Positions 5,389-12,712 of a stretch of 13,509 bases of DNA are shown piece after piece. Both the position numbers and the translations under genes were made by a program. The DNA comes from Prevotella sp. (GTDB lineage: Bacteria > Bacteroidota > Bacteroidia > Bacteroidales > Bacteroidaceae): positions 26,435 through 39,943 of the forward strand of contig DLZV01000015.1 in NCBI GenBank assembly GCA_003447235.1. The letters run 5' to 3'. The stretch's first letter is position 1. Every line of letters begins with the position of its first letter. The notes below the pieces were generated by a model. The model had not been told where the DNA came from. It did not search any database and worked only from the letters and a program-made list of their open reading frames with translations.

Positions 5389-6981
5389 CTACCGCACGAT
5401 CACCTGCATGGCATTGCCTCCACCCAGGCTGCGAGTGGTGCCATCAGGACCGTGGACTACCACGTTGGTGATGTAGAAGCGACGGTTGCGGCTCAAGTGG
5501 CGGAACTGCTCCTTCTGCTGGGCCGTAAAATGCGATCCGTTGGAGGACAAGGGAACGGCATTGCCCATGTTGTCGAAGAAGACGGTCTGGAAACTCGTCA
5601 CCTGGAACGGGATGTCGAGCAGTCCGTCGTCGATGGCTGCATGAATGCCCGAGGCTGCCATCAGGTTGGCCTTGGAGAAACTGCCTCCCTTGAAGCGGTC
5701 AGCGCCCATGGCGATGTAGGGAGCTGGATCGGGCAGTTTGCGCACCCTAAACTTATACTCGCCAACCAGTCGGCCCTTGGCAGAGACGCGGAGAGTGACG
5801 GGATTGCCGGGCGTGGTGGGACGTGCGATGAAGTGGCCACCACCACGGGCCGTCAGCGTACCGCCCGTCATCGTCGCCTGCACGTCGCTCTGCGAGGTGT
5901 TGGGGATGGAGATGGTGATGGGGTTGTCGAAGCCCGCATAGAGCACGTTCATCAGGTCGGCAGCAATCGTCGCCATTCCGTCGAAGGGCGGTATCTGCTG
6001 CATTCCGTCGGGCGAAATGTAGTTTTCTGGCTTCGGACCGCCAATGACCATGTAGTCCTGCTTGAAGTCGCGGCGCAGCACATTGCCCATCAAGTCGCGC
6101 ACGAGCATGTAGCCCTGGATGGTGTGCTTGCCTGGCGCTCCTGCCTTGACCTGAATCGTGTTGCCCTTGATCTTCTGTCCGTTGACATAGACCTCCGGCG
6201 ACTGGGTGGAGTCAACAGCAGCCAGCATCATACGGGCCGTGATGGTCTCGCCCGGATAGAGGCGCGTCTGGTCGGGGACAACGATGGCTTCGAGCTTGTT
6301 GACCCGAATGTCCTTGAGTCCCACGTTGGCCACGAGCGTGTGAAGCACCTCGCCTTCCGCGTAGCGTATGTCGCTCTGCAACTTGGAAAGCAGCGTGACG
6401 GCGGCCGCCGTAGGCATATCCTCAAACATATACTCCTCCCAGTTTTTGTTGAGCGCCGCCGAGGGCACGGTCGTGGAGAGGTTGCTGCTGATGATCTGCT
6501 TCTGCAATGGGTCGTCGATGAGACGGAGTATCCGCTCACGGTAGCTATTGATAGCGTCGAAGAGCTTGCGTCCCTGTCCCGTGCCCGGGCTCAGCATGAC
6601 GACGCCTGCTGCTTCGAGGTTGTCTTTGTTCTTGATGTGAAGCGGATCGCCCTCCGGTCCGTCGGCCTCACGGACGATGAGCGTCTTCAGCTCTTGGGCG
6701 TAGTTGAAGAGCGAGTCGCTCATAGCCCTCACCGTGGTGGCACGCTGAAACCACACGCGCGCCTTGGCAGGATTCTTGCGCATGATCTGCTCCAGCTCGC
6801 GATAGATGGCCTCGTTCTCCTTCGTGGAGTTGCCCGTCGTCCGGTTCAAGCTCTCCTCCACAATGGAGAATCCGTTGAGCACCTCGGTGGAGATGTTCAG
6901 CGCGAGCATGGCCATGAGGACGACATACATGAGGTTGATCATCTTCTGGCGGGGCGATATCTTGATTTTCTTGATAGCCAT
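5389..6981 (-). CDS. gldM: Type IX secretion / gliding motor protein GldM/PorM
   Basis: 530 residues. GldM is the inner-membrane-anchored shaft whose single N-terminal helix sits in the GldL pentamer and whose periplasmic part spans to the GldK/GldN ring. Visible features are the cytoplasmic start MAIKKIKISPRQKMINLMYV, one membrane helix (about 14-32), a helical domain (about 40-220), and a run of beta domains (VPDQTRLYPGETI, GGPKPENYISPDGMQ, FDNPITIS, then the C-terminal domain ending MQVIVR). This follows the D1-D4 order known for GldM/PorM and the length is usual. It sits between gldL (68-bp gap) and gldN (55-bp gap). The ATG at 6981 gives the canonical N-terminus. Confidence 0.96.
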   Translation of the reverse strand: MAIKKIKISPRQKMINLMYVVLMAMLALNISTEVLNGFSIVEESLNRTTGNSTKENEAIYRELEQIMRKNPAKARVWFQRATTVRAMSDSLFNYAQELKTLIVREADGPEGDPLHIKNKDNLEAAGVVMLSPGTGQGRKLFDAINSYRERILRLIDDPLQKQIISSNLSTTVPSAALNKNWEEYMFEDMPTAAAVTLLSKLQSDIRYAEGEVLHTLVANVGLKDIRVNKLEAIVVPDQTRLYPGETITARMMLAAVDSTQSPEVYVNGQKIKGNTIQVKAGAPGKHTIQGYMLVRDLMGNVLRRDFKQDYMVIGGPKPENYISPDGMQQIPPFDGMATIAADLMNVLYAGFDNPITISIPNTSQSDVQATMTGGTLTARGGGHFIARPTTPGNPVTLRVSAKGRLVGEYKFRVRKLPDPAPYIAMGADRFKGGSFSKANLMAASGIHAAIDDGLLDIPFQVTSFQTVFFDNMGNAVPLSSNGSHFTAQQKEQFRHLSRNRRFYITNVVVHGPDGTTRSLGGGNAMQVIVR

Positions 6982-7001
6982 ATTTTGCGTTGTGATAATG
7001 C

Positions 7002-7034
7002 AGGGGGCGGGGCCGTAAGCCCTGGCTCTCCCCT
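7002..7034 (-). other. GC-rich imperfect hairpin in the gldL-gldM gap
   Basis: The 68-bp spacer holds AGGGG (minus strand, complement of 7030-7034) opposed to CCCCT (complement of 7002-7006), with further G/C pairing inside. This makes a GC-rich fold between the two genes. No U-run follows. It may shape relative GldL and GldM output or mRNA stability; the pairing is imperfect. Confidence 0.35.
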
Positions 7035-7049
7035 ACTGTATGCTGTAAA

Positions 7050-8015
7050 CTACTCGGCAGCAGGAGCTGTGGGGGCTGCTGCGCCAGGGGCTGCGGCCCG
7101 CATGTTGACCGTCATGGCCTCTATCATACGGGCGTAGATAGCATTGAGGTCGGCAATCTGCTGTGCCATCTTGCGCGTCTGGTCGTTGATCTGGTCGATG
7201 GTGCCCACCTGCTGGCTCGCGCCCTTAAGCTGCATCTCGTAGATCTTGGCAATGCCCGTGAGCGTACGGTTGAGGTTCTCCATCTCCTCGCTGTCGCGGG
7301 CGAGACGCTGGCTCTGCTCGTTGACCTTGCCCAACATGTCGGTGAGGTTCTTCAGCGCATCGACATATTTCGTCTGTGCCTCTACCATCTCGGGAGCCTG
7401 CTGCTGTGCACCCTCCACATCGCCGCGCTGATAGTTGAGCATGGCCATAGCCACCTGCTCTGCGGTGGGCATGGAAACAGCTGCAGGCTGTGCGCCAACC
7501 GCAGCATGGGCTGCATCGAAGGCCTCGTCAGCAGCAGTCTGCTGAGCGCCGTGGTGAACAGCGGGACCCGCTGAAGGGGCCGTTGAGCGAGCCGCCGTGC
7601 GACGGTGGCCCGAACGGCCATAGACCACGCGGGGTTGGGCCCCACCAGCGACGTTGGCCTCGTCGGCCTCATCGCTATGCTCATAGTCGCCAGACTCGTC
7701 AGCATAGTCCCCAGCCTCCTCGTCGGCAAAGACCTGCTCGCCCGAGAAGGTGACACGGGTGGGAAGTTCGCGACCATCGTCGGTCTTGTCGAAAGGACGG
7801 TCGAAGGCCGAGAGGAAGAAGACGACAACCTCCGTACCCATACCGAAGAACAACCAGAAGTTGGCTCCCGGCAGGTGGGTGAGCTTGAAGAGTGCGCCAA
7901 GGATCACGATTGAGGCGCCCCAGCTATATCCGTAGTTGAGAAAGGTCTGTCCAGGGACGCTGTCCATCCACTTCTGCAGTCGGTAGATGACATTATATTT
8001 ACTGTAGTTCGACAT
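7050..8015 (-). CDS. gldL: Type IX secretion / gliding motor protein GldL/PorL
   Basis: 321 residues. GldL pentamers form the proton channel that drives GldM rotation. Two membrane segments are seen (about 31-47 and 53-71), with the conserved glutamate E62 in the second (GMGTEVVVFF) and K44 at the end of the first; the motif ALFKLTHLPGANFWL between them is typical. A cytoplasmic part follows: an acidic stretch (about 97-121), an Ala/His/Pro-rich linker (about 122-180), a coiled coil (about 205-300) and an Ala/Pro tail. The start codon overlaps the gldK stop (TAATG at 8013-8017), so the two are translationally coupled. The low-complexity linker is longer than the structured family core needs. 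Confidence 0.95.
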   Translation of the reverse strand: MSNYSKYNVIYRLQKWMDSVPGQTFLNYGYSWGASIVILGALFKLTHLPGANFWLFFGMGTEVVVFFLSAFDRPFDKTDDGRELPTRVTFSGEQVFADEEAGDYADESGDYEHSDEADEANVAGGAQPRVVYGRSGHRRTAARSTAPSAGPAVHHGAQQTAADEAFDAAHAAVGAQPAAVSMPTAEQVAMAMLNYQRGDVEGAQQQAPEMVEAQTKYVDALKNLTDMLGKVNEQSQRLARDSEEMENLNRTLTGIAKIYEMQLKGASQQVGTIDQINDQTRKMAQQIADLNAIYARMIEAMTVNMRAAAPGAAAPTAPAAE

Positions 8016-9496
8016 TATCTTTTCTTGCTTCGTTTTTGACTTTTCTTACTCATTTTCGCTGCCTCGCTCGCGCTGCTTGCCAACGATCGCACACAACGGA
8101 AGCCGATGTAGGAACGCGGCTGGTTCTGATACTCCCAGGTGCGCCAGGCTGCACGGATGTAGCTCTCAGGATCCTTCCACGAGCCGCCGCGCACGCTCTT
8201 CTTTTTCAGTCGGTAGGGATCTTCGAGCGCCGCCTTGTATTCGAGCTGCGGATTGAGGTCGTTCATTGCATCGACACCCGCCTCGGTATAGACCGTGCTG
8301 GTCCATTCTGCCACGTTGCCAGCCATATCAAAGAGTCCGTTGCTATTGGCCGAGTAGATACCCACCTTGCTGGTGATGAGGTTGCCGTCCTTGGTGTAGT
8401 TGCCACGGTCGGGCTTGAAGTTGGCATAGAAGCAGCCGTTGCCGCTCTTCACGTCTTGGTTGTTCCAAGGGAACTCATTCTGATCCTTGCCACGGGCTGC
8501 AAACTCCCACTCTGCTTCGGTCGGCAGACGGTAGCGCTGCACATAGCGTGCCTCGCCGCCCAGTCCCTTGAGCAGATAGTCGGTGCGCCAGGCGCAGAAG
8601 GCGTTGGCCTGCTCCCACGACACGCCGACCACGGGGTAGTCGTTGAACGACGGATTGCTGAAGTAGGAACGCAGGTAGGTCTCATTGTCAGAGTTGCGGA
8701 AGTCGTTGACCCAGCACGTCGTGTCGGGATAGACGTTGACAATATAGGTATTGAGGAAGTCCCACGGTCCGGAGAGCGGACGGTTGATGGTCTCGCTGTG
8801 GATCACGCCCTCGTCATCGACATAGGCCGTGTCCTTGCTGATCATCACCACCTCGTTGGGATCGACCATAATGTCGGTGTTGAGGTTGCGCTCCTGCGGG
8901 TTGAGACGATTGCGGCGCAAGGCTGCTGCCGTGTAGTCGTAGATCTCGTAGCGGTAGTTGAGCTGGCGCGCGTCGAGCATCTTCTCTCCCGTGGCAGGAT
9001 TGGTGACGTAGAGGCTCTCGAAGGCTCTCAGCTCGTCCTCCGTCGGCTTGCGAGGCAAACGCTTGTTCCAGTTGAGATGAGGAGTGACGGGGTCGCCGTT
9101 CTTATCCTCGGTGATCATGTAGCTCTCGTCGCCACCGTAGGACGGGTCTGCCAGTCGGGTACGGAGAATGGAGTCGCGCACCCAGTGGACAAACTGCTTA
9201 TACTGCGAGTTGGTCACCTCTGTCTCGTCCATCCAGAAGCCATCAACACTAATGTCCTTCACGGGCATTGACTTGCCCCACAGGCTGTCCTGTTTCTCAA
9301 CGCCCATCCGCAGCGAACCGCGCTTCACGAGCGTCATACCGTAGGGCGTGGGCTCCTTGAAGCCACGTCCGCTCACGCCGACCACCTCGCCGCCTCTTCC
9401 TGACGACGACGCGCTCTTGCCACCGAAGCAGCCCGAGAGCAACATGGTGGCCATCATACTCGCGCAAATAGCCAATATGTACGTTCCTTTTCTCAT
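8015..9496 (-). CDS. gldK: Type IX secretion ring lipoprotein GldK/PorK
   Basis: 493 residues. GldK/PorK is an outer-membrane lipoprotein that builds the periplasmic ring with GldN. A lipobox LLSGC puts the lipidated Cys at 23. The body is a formylglycine-generating-enzyme (sulfatase-modifying factor) fold: DGFWMDETEVTNSQYKQF (near 86), VVGVSWEQANAFCAW, RLPTEAEWEFAARG (323-336), GNVAEW (about 393), VRGGSWKD, and GFRCVR (about 465). In this family the fold is thought to be structural rather than enzymatic. A basic tail (KMSKKSQKRSKKR, 481-493) ends it. It overlaps gldL by one base. Upstream is a 174-bp gap from porP with a hairpin close to the start codon. Confidence 0.95.
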   Translation of the reverse strand: MRKGTYILAICASMMATMLLSGCFGGKSASSSGRGGEVVGVSGRGFKEPTPYGMTLVKRGSLRMGVEKQDSLWGKSMPVKDISVDGFWMDETEVTNSQYKQFVHWVRDSILRTRLADPSYGGDESYMITEDKNGDPVTPHLNWNKRLPRKPTEDELRAFESLYVTNPATGEKMLDARQLNYRYEIYDYTAAALRRNRLNPQERNLNTDIMVDPNEVVMISKDTAYVDDEGVIHSETINRPLSGPWDFLNTYIVNVYPDTTCWVNDFRNSDNETYLRSYFSNPSFNDYPVVGVSWEQANAFCAWRTDYLLKGLGGEARYVQRYRLPTEAEWEFAARGKDQNEFPWNNQDVKSGNGCFYANFKPDRGNYTKDGNLITSKVGIYSANSNGLFDMAGNVAEWTSTVYTEAGVDAMNDLNPQLEYKAALEDPYRLKKKSVRGGSWKDPESYIRAAWRTWEYQNQPRSYIGFRCVRSLASSASEAAKMSKKSQKRSKKR

Positions 9497-9516
9497 ATCT
9501 TACTGGTTTGGAGCAC

Positions 9517-9547
9517 CCGCCCTACCCCGTCTGGGGAAAAAGGGCGG
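9517..9547 (-). other. Strong two-tier hairpin just upstream of the gldK start
   Basis: CCGCCCT (9517-9523) pairs exactly with 9541-9547. Inside, CCCC (9525-9528) pairs with GGGG (9533-9536) over a 4-base loop. In the minus-strand RNA the stem ends 20 bases before the gldK ATG and is not followed by a U-run, so it is not a terminator for the operon. It could act on gldK translation or mRNA processing between porP and gldK. Confidence 0.65.
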
Positions 9548-9611
9548 CGCTTCTTTCTATTTTTATTTATCCTTATTTATTTATCTTAATTTATCGATCA
9601 ACTCTTCTTTT

Positions 9612-9663
9612 GTCTATCTACACTCACCCATATCCATCTACTCTCACTGCTATCTACTCTCGC
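9612..9663. repeat. Three degenerate 16-bp repeats after porP
   Basis: Minus-strand units close to GTGAGAGTAGATAGA occur as complements of 9648-9663, 9632-9647 and 9612-9627 (steps of 16 and 20 bases). They lie immediately beyond the porP stop. An A/T-rich run with repeated ATAAAT follows at 9555-9600. No promoter or U-tailed hairpin was seen in this gap. Confidence 0.55.
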
Positions 9664-9670
9664 CCACTCG

Positions 9671-10642
9671 CTACAATATCCGCGCACTCTTGTGGAGGTT
9701 GCGCCCCTTCTTCTGAAGGTTGATATCCATCTGATAGCTCACCACCAGTTCGTGGTAGCCGTTGCCCATACCGGCGCCACCGGTGAACATCTCGTAGCTA
9801 TAACCGACGTTGATGCCCTGAAAGCTTCCGCCGATATAGCCCGTGACGGAGTTGGTAGGACTGTAGCCGAGACCAGCGTACATACGTTTCTTCTCGTTCT
9901 GATAGACCACGCGGGCAGTGATATCCGCACGATAGGCCGTACCGTCGTAGCGAGCCAACATCGAGGTGGGAACGCTGATGTAGGGACTGCGCAACTTGAT
10001 GTTGTAACCTCCCGTGAGGTAGAAGGTGGGATCGACCTTCATCTCATTGGTCTCGCCGAGCCCCACGGTCGGGCCGGTGAGGTGCTGTCCGCTCACGCCG
10101 ACGTACCACTGGCGGTGGACGTAGTAGAGGCCGAAGCCCATGTCAAGGGCGTTGCCGCTGAGCTGCGACTTGGAGAAAGCTGGATCGCTGCTGTCTTCCA
10201 GATCAATCTTCGTACCGTCAAACTTCTCCATGACGAGGCCGAGCTGTAGACCTGCCGAAACCATACCCCCGAAGAGGCTTTTGCGAAAGGCATACTGGGC
10301 GGAAAGACGCTGGTGGGTGAACGCGCCTATCTGGTCGTTGAGCATCGAGGCGCCCACGCCATGATACTGCCGCAGAAGGTAGAGGGGCAGGTCCGCGCTC
10401 ACATAGAACGTCTTGGGACTGCCCTCGTAGCCCGTGAAGCCCATTGAGTAGGCGCCCACGGCATTGAGTTTGTTACCCTTTCCCGCTGCAGCCGGGTTAT
10501 ACGAAGTCTCCATCAGCCAGTAGTGGCTAAAGACTGGGTCGTATTGCGCATGTGCGCCGATGACGGCCAACAGCGTGAGGGATATGACAATAATGCGTTT
10601 AAACACATTCCAATAACGCACCACTTCCCCTTTTATTGCCAT
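9671..10642 (-). CDS. porP: Type IX secretion outer-membrane protein PorP/SprF family
   Basis: 323 residues. PorP/SprF proteins are about 300-aa outer-membrane barrels that partner the GldK/GldN ring or surface adhesins. Family signs are a signal peptide cleaved at AHA|QYDP (after residue 32), the opening QYDPVFSHYWLMETSYNPAAAGK, repeated barrel strands, FSKSQLSGNALDMGFGLYY, YNIKLRSPY, and YEMFTGG near the end. As first gene before gldK-L-M-N it matches the porP-porK-porL-porM-porN order known in Porphyromonas gingivalis. The ATG at 10642 gives a rather long 16-residue basic lead before the hydrophobic core; in-frame GTG codons at residues 7-8 are alternatives. No standard promoter motif was recognised upstream. 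Confidence 0.92.
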   Translation of the reverse strand: MAIKGEVVRYWNVFKRIIVISLTLLAVIGAHAQYDPVFSHYWLMETSYNPAAAGKGNKLNAVGAYSMGFTGYEGSPKTFYVSADLPLYLLRQYHGVGASMLNDQIGAFTHQRLSAQYAFRKSLFGGMVSAGLQLGLVMEKFDGTKIDLEDSSDPAFSKSQLSGNALDMGFGLYYVHRQWYVGVSGQHLTGPTVGLGETNEMKVDPTFYLTGGYNIKLRSPYISVPTSMLARYDGTAYRADITARVVYQNEKKRMYAGLGYSPTNSVTGYIGGSFQGINVGYSYEMFTGGAGMGNGYHELVVSYQMDINLQKKGRNLHKSARIL

Positions 10643-10920
10643 GAGGGTTGATATATTTTGAGAGACGGATCAAAAAAAGTCGGGATCCTGCCGCGGTTTT
10701 TATGTCCCTCCGTCTTTGCCATCCCATCGTTTCGGACGGGACAAATCGTTTTCGAATGGTTCTAAAAAACCCATTCTATCCTTTCATAAAACAAAAAGTG
10801 TAAAAGTATGGTTAAATATTTTCTGCTCTCTACTTTTTTGCGTAACTTTGCGGTGCAAATCAGAAACAGGTTGCACAAAGGGATAAAACAAATAGCATAA
10901 AACTTTTAAAAGATAAAACA
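10643..10920. other. Divergent intergenic region between porP and mdh
   Basis: This 278-bp region carries the start signals of the whole secretion operon (leftward) and of mdh (rightward). Seen: AGACGGA (10663-10669) can pair with TCCGTCT (10709-10715) in the porP leader, enclosing CGGGATCCTGCCGCGG and an A-tract (10671-10678). The mdh -7 element lies at 10843-10850. I found no clear TTTG-N19/21-TAnnTTTG for porP, so that operon may use another sigma factor or an activator-dependent promoter. Confidence 0.5.
10843..10850 (+). promoter_or_regulatory. -7 element of the mdh promoter
   Basis: TAACTTTG followed by C matches the Bacteroidota -7 consensus TAnnTTTG. The upstream partner box is not clear at the expected distance (sequence there is ATTTTCTG). 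The predicted start near 10857 leaves an A-rich 60-nt leader before ATG 10921, a pattern seen in highly expressed Bacteroidota genes. Confidence 0.6.
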
Positions 10921-11913
10921 ATGCAGTATTTAACAAATGACAAGCTCGTTATCGTCGGTGCAGGCGGTATGATTGGTTCTAACATGGTACAGAGCGTTCT
11001 GATGCTCGGCCTCACTCCTAACATTTGCCTCTACGATATCTATGAGCCGGGCGTTCATGGCGTGTTCGACGAGATCCAGCAGTGTGCTTTCGAGGGTGCC
11101 AACATCACCTACACCGTTGATGCTAAAGAGGCCTTCACGGGTGCTAAGTACATCATCTCCTCTGGCGGTGCTCCCCGCAAGGACGGTATGACCCGCGAGG
11201 ACCTGCTCAAGGGCAACTGCCAGATCGCTGCCGACTTCGGCGACAACATCAAGAAGTATTGCCCCGAGGTGGAGCACGTGGTCGTCATCTTCAACCCGGC
11301 CGACGTGACTGCCCTCACCGCTCTCATCCACTCTGGCTTGAAGCCCAACCAGCTGACTTCTCTCGCTGCTCTCGACTCTACGCGTCTGCAGCAGGCTCTC
11401 GCCCTCGAGTTTGGCGTGCAGCAGGACAAGGTCACGGGTGCTCACACCTATGGTGGCCACGGCGAGCAGATGGCTGTCTTCGCTTCCCAGGTGAAGATCG
11501 ACGGCAAGCCCCTCTCTGAGATGGGTCTCTCTGAGGAGCGCTGGGAGGAGATCAAGCACCACACCATCCAGGGTGGTTCCAACATCATCAAGCTTCGTGG
11601 CCGCAGCTCTTTCCAGAGCCCTGCCTACAACGCTGTGAAGATGATCGAGGCTGCTATGGGCGGCAAGGAGTTTACGCTCCCCGCTGGCTGCTATGTCAAC
11701 TGCGATAAGTGTGGCTTCAAGAACGTGATGATGGCTATGCCTTCTACCATCGACAAGACGGGTGTTCACTTCTGCGCTCCCACGGGTACAGAGGACGAGC
11801 TGGCTGCTCTCAACAAGTCTTACGAGCACCTCTGCAAGATGCGCGACGAGATCATCGCTCTTGGCATCATCCCCGAGGTCTCTGAGTGGACGAAGATGAA
11901 CCCGAACCTCTAA
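10921..11913 (+). CDS. mdh: Malate dehydrogenase (NAD-dependent)
   Basis: 330 residues, cytoplasmic. It interconverts malate and oxaloacetate; in anaerobic Bacteroidota it runs toward malate on the route to fumarate and succinate. Seen: Rossmann loop GAGGMIG (13-19), D39 at the end of the second strand (favours NAD over NADP), mobile-loop substrate arginines R86 and R92 in APRKDGMTRED, N125 in NPADVT, D152 and R155 in LDSTR, and catalytic H180 in YGGHGEQM. All key residues of the LDH/MDH superfamily are present. The gene uses a narrow set of C/T-ending codons, suggesting high expression. It has its own promoter and terminator, so it is monocistronic and divergent from the secretion operon. 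Confidence 0.95.
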   Translation: MQYLTNDKLVIVGAGGMIGSNMVQSVLMLGLTPNICLYDIYEPGVHGVFDEIQQCAFEGANITYTVDAKEAFTGAKYIISSGGAPRKDGMTREDLLKGNCQIAADFGDNIKKYCPEVEHVVVIFNPADVTALTALIHSGLKPNQLTSLAALDSTRLQQALALEFGVQQDKVTGAHTYGGHGEQMAVFASQVKIDGKPLSEMGLSEERWEEIKHHTIQGGSNIIKLRGRSSFQSPAYNAVKMIEAAMGGKEFTLPAGCYVNCDKCGFKNVMMAMPSTIDKTGVHFCAPTGTEDELAALNKSYEHLCKMRDEIIALGIIPEVSEWTKMNPNL

Positions 11914-11950
11914 TCCGTTCGGGATTGTAAATAAGCTTTTTTGTTTACAA
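11901..11950 (+). other. Two small hairpins at the mdh 3' end
   Basis: CCCGAAC (11901-11907) pairs with GTTCGGG (11917-11923), placing the TAA stop codon (11911-11913) in the loop. TTGTAAA (11925-11931) pairs with TTTACAA (11944-11950). They precede the main terminator, giving three hairpins in about 95 nt. They may protect the mRNA end. Confidence 0.5.
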
Positions 11951-11964
11951 CTTCATAGAATGAG

Positions 11965-11997
11965 GGGGTATCATCCAGCGAGGTTGATACCCCTTTT
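11965..11997 (+). terminator. Intrinsic terminator of mdh
   Basis: GGGGTATCA (11965-11973) is exactly complementary to TGATACCCC (11985-11993), with an 11-base loop, followed by TTTT. It is a standard rho-independent terminator about 50 nt after the mdh stop. Confidence 0.85.
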
Positions 11998-12039
11998 CAT
12001 ATTATGCACCATCCCCCCACATTCCCCTCTCCACATTTT

Positions 12040-12101
12040 ATCACCGACGTTACATCACTAATGTTTCGTCAGCAATATTTCATCACCAACGTTTCATCAC
12101 C
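12040..12101. repeat. 14-bp degenerate tandem repeat upstream of vsr
   Basis: Units start at 12040, 12054, 12068, 12082 and 12096 (last one partial), with consensus near ATCACCAACGTTTC and exact 14-base steps. Because 14 is not a multiple of three, the repeat argues that the in-frame extension of vsr upstream of 12112 is not coding. Some units carry the palindrome-like core ACGTT. The array ends 10 bases before the chosen start codon. Confidence 0.75.
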
Positions 12102-12111
12102 CTCAGACGTT

Positions 12112-12651
12112 ATGGACAAAGCGACGCAGCGACACAACAACATGGCGGCCATTCGCTCCAGCGGAACAAAGCCCGAGCGCATCGTGCGCCAATACCTGTG
12201 GCGCAGAGGCTTTCGCTACCGGCTGAACAGTCCGCGCCTGCCTGGCCACCCCGACCTCGTGCTCCGCAAATACCGCACCTGCATCTTCGTCAACGGGTGC
12301 TTCTGGCATGGCCACGCCGACTGTGGTGCTTTTCGTCTACCCAAGACCAACGTGGCGTTTTGGCAAAGGAAGATAGAACGAAACAAGGAGCGTGACCGCG
12401 AGGAGCAAAGAAAACTCGCACAGATGGGCTGGCATTGCATCACGGTGTGGGAATGCGAACTCAAAACTGCTCGGCGCCAGCAAACGCTGGAAGCATTGGC
12501 ACACACGCTCAACCACATCTTCCTACAGGACCACAGCCGACCCAAAGGGCCGACCCACTACAGACTGAGGGAGGAGGAAGAAATGACGGGAATGGCAGCA
12601 GAGCCCGAGCAACGCGGTAGTGAACAGCCTAATAACGGTGGCAACAAATAG
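12112..12651 (+). CDS. vsr: Very short patch repair endonuclease (Vsr family)
   Basis: 179 residues from ATG 12112. Vsr nicks beside T:G mismatches left by deamination of 5-methylcytosine. Seen: the N-terminal motif MDKATQRHNNMAAIRSSGTKPE, E22 (equivalent to E. coli E25), D48 in LPGHPDLV (E. coli D51, metal-binding), GCFWHGHADC (63-71, with H66 matching H69 and Cys/His zinc ligands), a Lys/Arg/Glu-rich helix (85-101) and VWECEL with C115. E. coli T63 and H64 correspond to V60 and N61. A longer in-frame start at 12004 is rejected because it runs through the 14-bp repeat. The last ~35 residues form an acidic, low-complexity tail. No cytosine methyltransferase gene is in the window, so its partner is elsewhere or absent. 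Confidence 0.92.
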   Translation: MDKATQRHNNMAAIRSSGTKPERIVRQYLWRRGFRYRLNSPRLPGHPDLVLRKYRTCIFVNGCFWHGHADCGAFRLPKTNVAFWQRKIERNKERDREEQRKLAQMGWHCITVWECELKTARRQQTLEALAHTLNHIFLQDHSRPKGPTHYRLREEEEMTGMAAEPEQRGSEQPNNGGNK

Positions 12652-12712
12652 TCGGGTAATCGCGACAACGGTCGGCCCAACAATCGGGACAAGAGCCAGC
12701 CTGAAGACCGTC

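Noticed and set aside
5452..7137. 561-codon plus-strand frame over gldM
   Set aside because: Antisense of gldM, spans into gldL and has no start signals or family features.
9517..9560. Plus-strand terminator (hairpin followed by T-rich sequence)
   Set aside because: No plus-strand gene precedes it; the only transcript expected here is the leftward secretion operon.
12004..12111. N-terminal extension of vsr to ATG 12004
   Set aside because: It would translate the 14-bp out-of-frame repeat, and Vsr proteins begin at the MDKAT motif.
12658..12705. Imperfect direct repeat AATCGCGACAACGG / AATCGGGACAAGAG between vsr and msrC
   Set aside because: Only two short copies in a 61-bp convergent gap, with no hairpin or U-tract; may be chance.
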